DNA from: DATMNI01 sp035570275
GTDB lineage: Bacteria; Acidobacteriota; Terriglobia; Bryobacterales; Bryobacteraceae
Reading direction: 5' to 3'
NCBI GenBank assembly: GCA_035570275.1
Contig: DATMNI010000154.1
Coordinates: 1-23,215, forward strand
DNA length: 23,215 bases
Shown here: positions 22,743 through 23,215 of the stretch, one piece after another
How positions within the stretch are numbered: position 1 is the stretch's first letter
Layout of the letters: every line of letters begins with the position of its first letter
Translations under genes and position numbers: made by a program
The notes under the pieces: model-generated
Database searches by the model: none
The model's input: the letters and a program-made list of their open reading frames with translations, nothing else
Told to the model about the DNA's origin: nothing

Positions 22743-22998
22743 TTGCCCGATGTCAAAGAGTACTCAAACCTGCGCGAACCGTCTTGCCCAATCCCGAGGA
22801 GCGCATCGCAGGTTCATGGAATCATGTGCCGGGCGGTGCGGGGGCCTTCGATTCGACTATCGCCAAATCCGGGCAATGCTGCGGCAGGCCGACTTTGTCG
22901 CGGCCCACTATGCTGCATTCGACCGTGGCTTCTTGAAGCGATTAATGCCGCCGTTTCGCAGCGCGACCTGACTGTGTTCGCGTGACGATATTGACTCG
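22743..22998 (+). pseudogene. Decayed DnaQ-like 3'-5' exonuclease fragment
   Basis: One frame reads VKEYSNLREPSCPIPRSASQVHGI, the style of the middle of DnaQ/PolC-type exonuclease domains (EY..LREP..PI......VHGIT). The next frame continues FDYRQIRAMLRQADFVAAHYAAFDRGFLKRLMPPF, like the Exo III region (A..VAHNA.FDR.FL). After a stop codon (22969-22971) the same frame goes on with LCSRDDIDS, as in W(L)CSRDDIDW of this family, which suggests a TGG-to-TGA change. The frame switch occurs near 22815-22850. The N-terminal catalytic Exo I segment (DxE) is not seen upstream. It is therefore a fragment with at least one frameshift and one nonsense change, not a working gene. Identification is from motif recall. 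Confidence 0.5.
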
Positions 22999-23215
22999 TG
23001 GGTGACGGGGTTATTGAAAGCCGATCGCTTGAGGATCTTGAAGCCGCGCGCCCCAGTCCGCGAAAAGGTCTCAAACCTGAATCCGGCGTGAAGATTGCAA
23101 TTTCAGACCTGGATCGGTTTCAGTCGGTGAACCTTTCGCAGGATGTCATTGGCCAGATCCTGTAGCTGCGGCGACTTTCGGAGGCGCAGAACCGGGCGGT
23201 TCTGCGGGCGAGTCA
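22999..23215. other. Right edge, no assignable gene; contains a 9-bp inverted repeat
   Basis: Short open frames run on both strands to the edge (minus: SPQLQDLANDILRKVHRL then a stop; plus: RRLSEAQNRAVLRAS), and either could be the end or start of a gene beyond the window. CGCAGAACC-GGGC-GGTTCTGCG (23185-23206) forms a perfect 9-bp stem with a 4-base loop. Nothing here supports a function. Confidence 0.35.

Noticed and set aside
23100..23155. GGDEF-like phrase SDLDRFQSVN
   Set aside because: Only a short resemblance; the frame stops soon after and the GGDEF motif is absent.
1..23215. CRISPR array, rRNA, tRNA or complete insertion sequence
   Set aside because: No regularly spaced direct repeats, no recognisable RNA genes and no transposase motifs were seen when reading both strands by eye.

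Overview
The window looks like chromosomal DNA from a soil acidobacterium of the Bryobacterales/Solibacter type. This is inferred from gene content, not from a marker gene. The clues are two very large Oar-like TonB-dependent receptors with an N-terminal carboxypeptidase-regulatory-like domain, a secreted ThuA-domain protein, a regulator-like protein joining an N-terminal DNA-binding-like module to TolB/FlgO-like and TPR parts, GC-rich coding sequence, frequent GTG/TTG starts and a small interspersed repeat. No rRNA, tRNA, CRISPR array or intact insertion sequence was seen.

Left part (1-6130). On the minus strand a DUF2760 gene overlaps an Hsp70-family gene by 8 nt; the Hsp70 gene starts with TTG and runs off the left edge. 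Positions 1412-2038 hold no convincing intact gene but contain a minus-strand piece resembling the next gene. That gene encodes an exported ThuA-domain protein (2039-3010). After a repeat-bearing gap comes a TPR regulator-like gene (3171-4949), whose stop overlaps the start of a CaiB/BaiF CoA-transferase gene (4949-6130).

Middle part (6131-16785). Two receptor-plus-exported-enzyme units face each other. On the plus strand, a TonB-dependent receptor (broken by an apparent one-base frameshift at a C5 run near 8502-8506) is followed by a secreted cytochrome c/PQQ dehydrogenase resembling polyvinyl-alcohol dehydrogenase. On the minus strand, an intact TonB-dependent receptor is followed by a Tat-exported mannonate-dehydratase-like protein. 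The two units converge with 28 bp between their stop codons. Each receptor is preceded by a sigma70-like TTGACA promoter candidate. A truncated transporter remnant lies just upstream of the second receptor.

Right part (16789-22261). This is an L-rhamnose unit. It contains a GH106-like exported alpha-L-rhamnosidase and a TetR regulator (both minus), then, divergently, L-rhamnose isomerase and L-rhamnose mutarotase (plus, 8 bp apart). A likely reading is that rhamnosidase releases rhamnose from glycans, mutarotase equilibrates the anomers and isomerase makes rhamnulose. Kinase, aldolase and transporter genes are not in the window. A perfect 14-bp palindrome next to the TetR start is a candidate operator.

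Right edge (22262-23215). There is no intact gene here. The stretch is partly AT-richer and contains hairpins, an unassigned short minus-strand frame and fragments of a DnaQ-like 3'-5' exonuclease gene broken by a frameshift and a stop codon.
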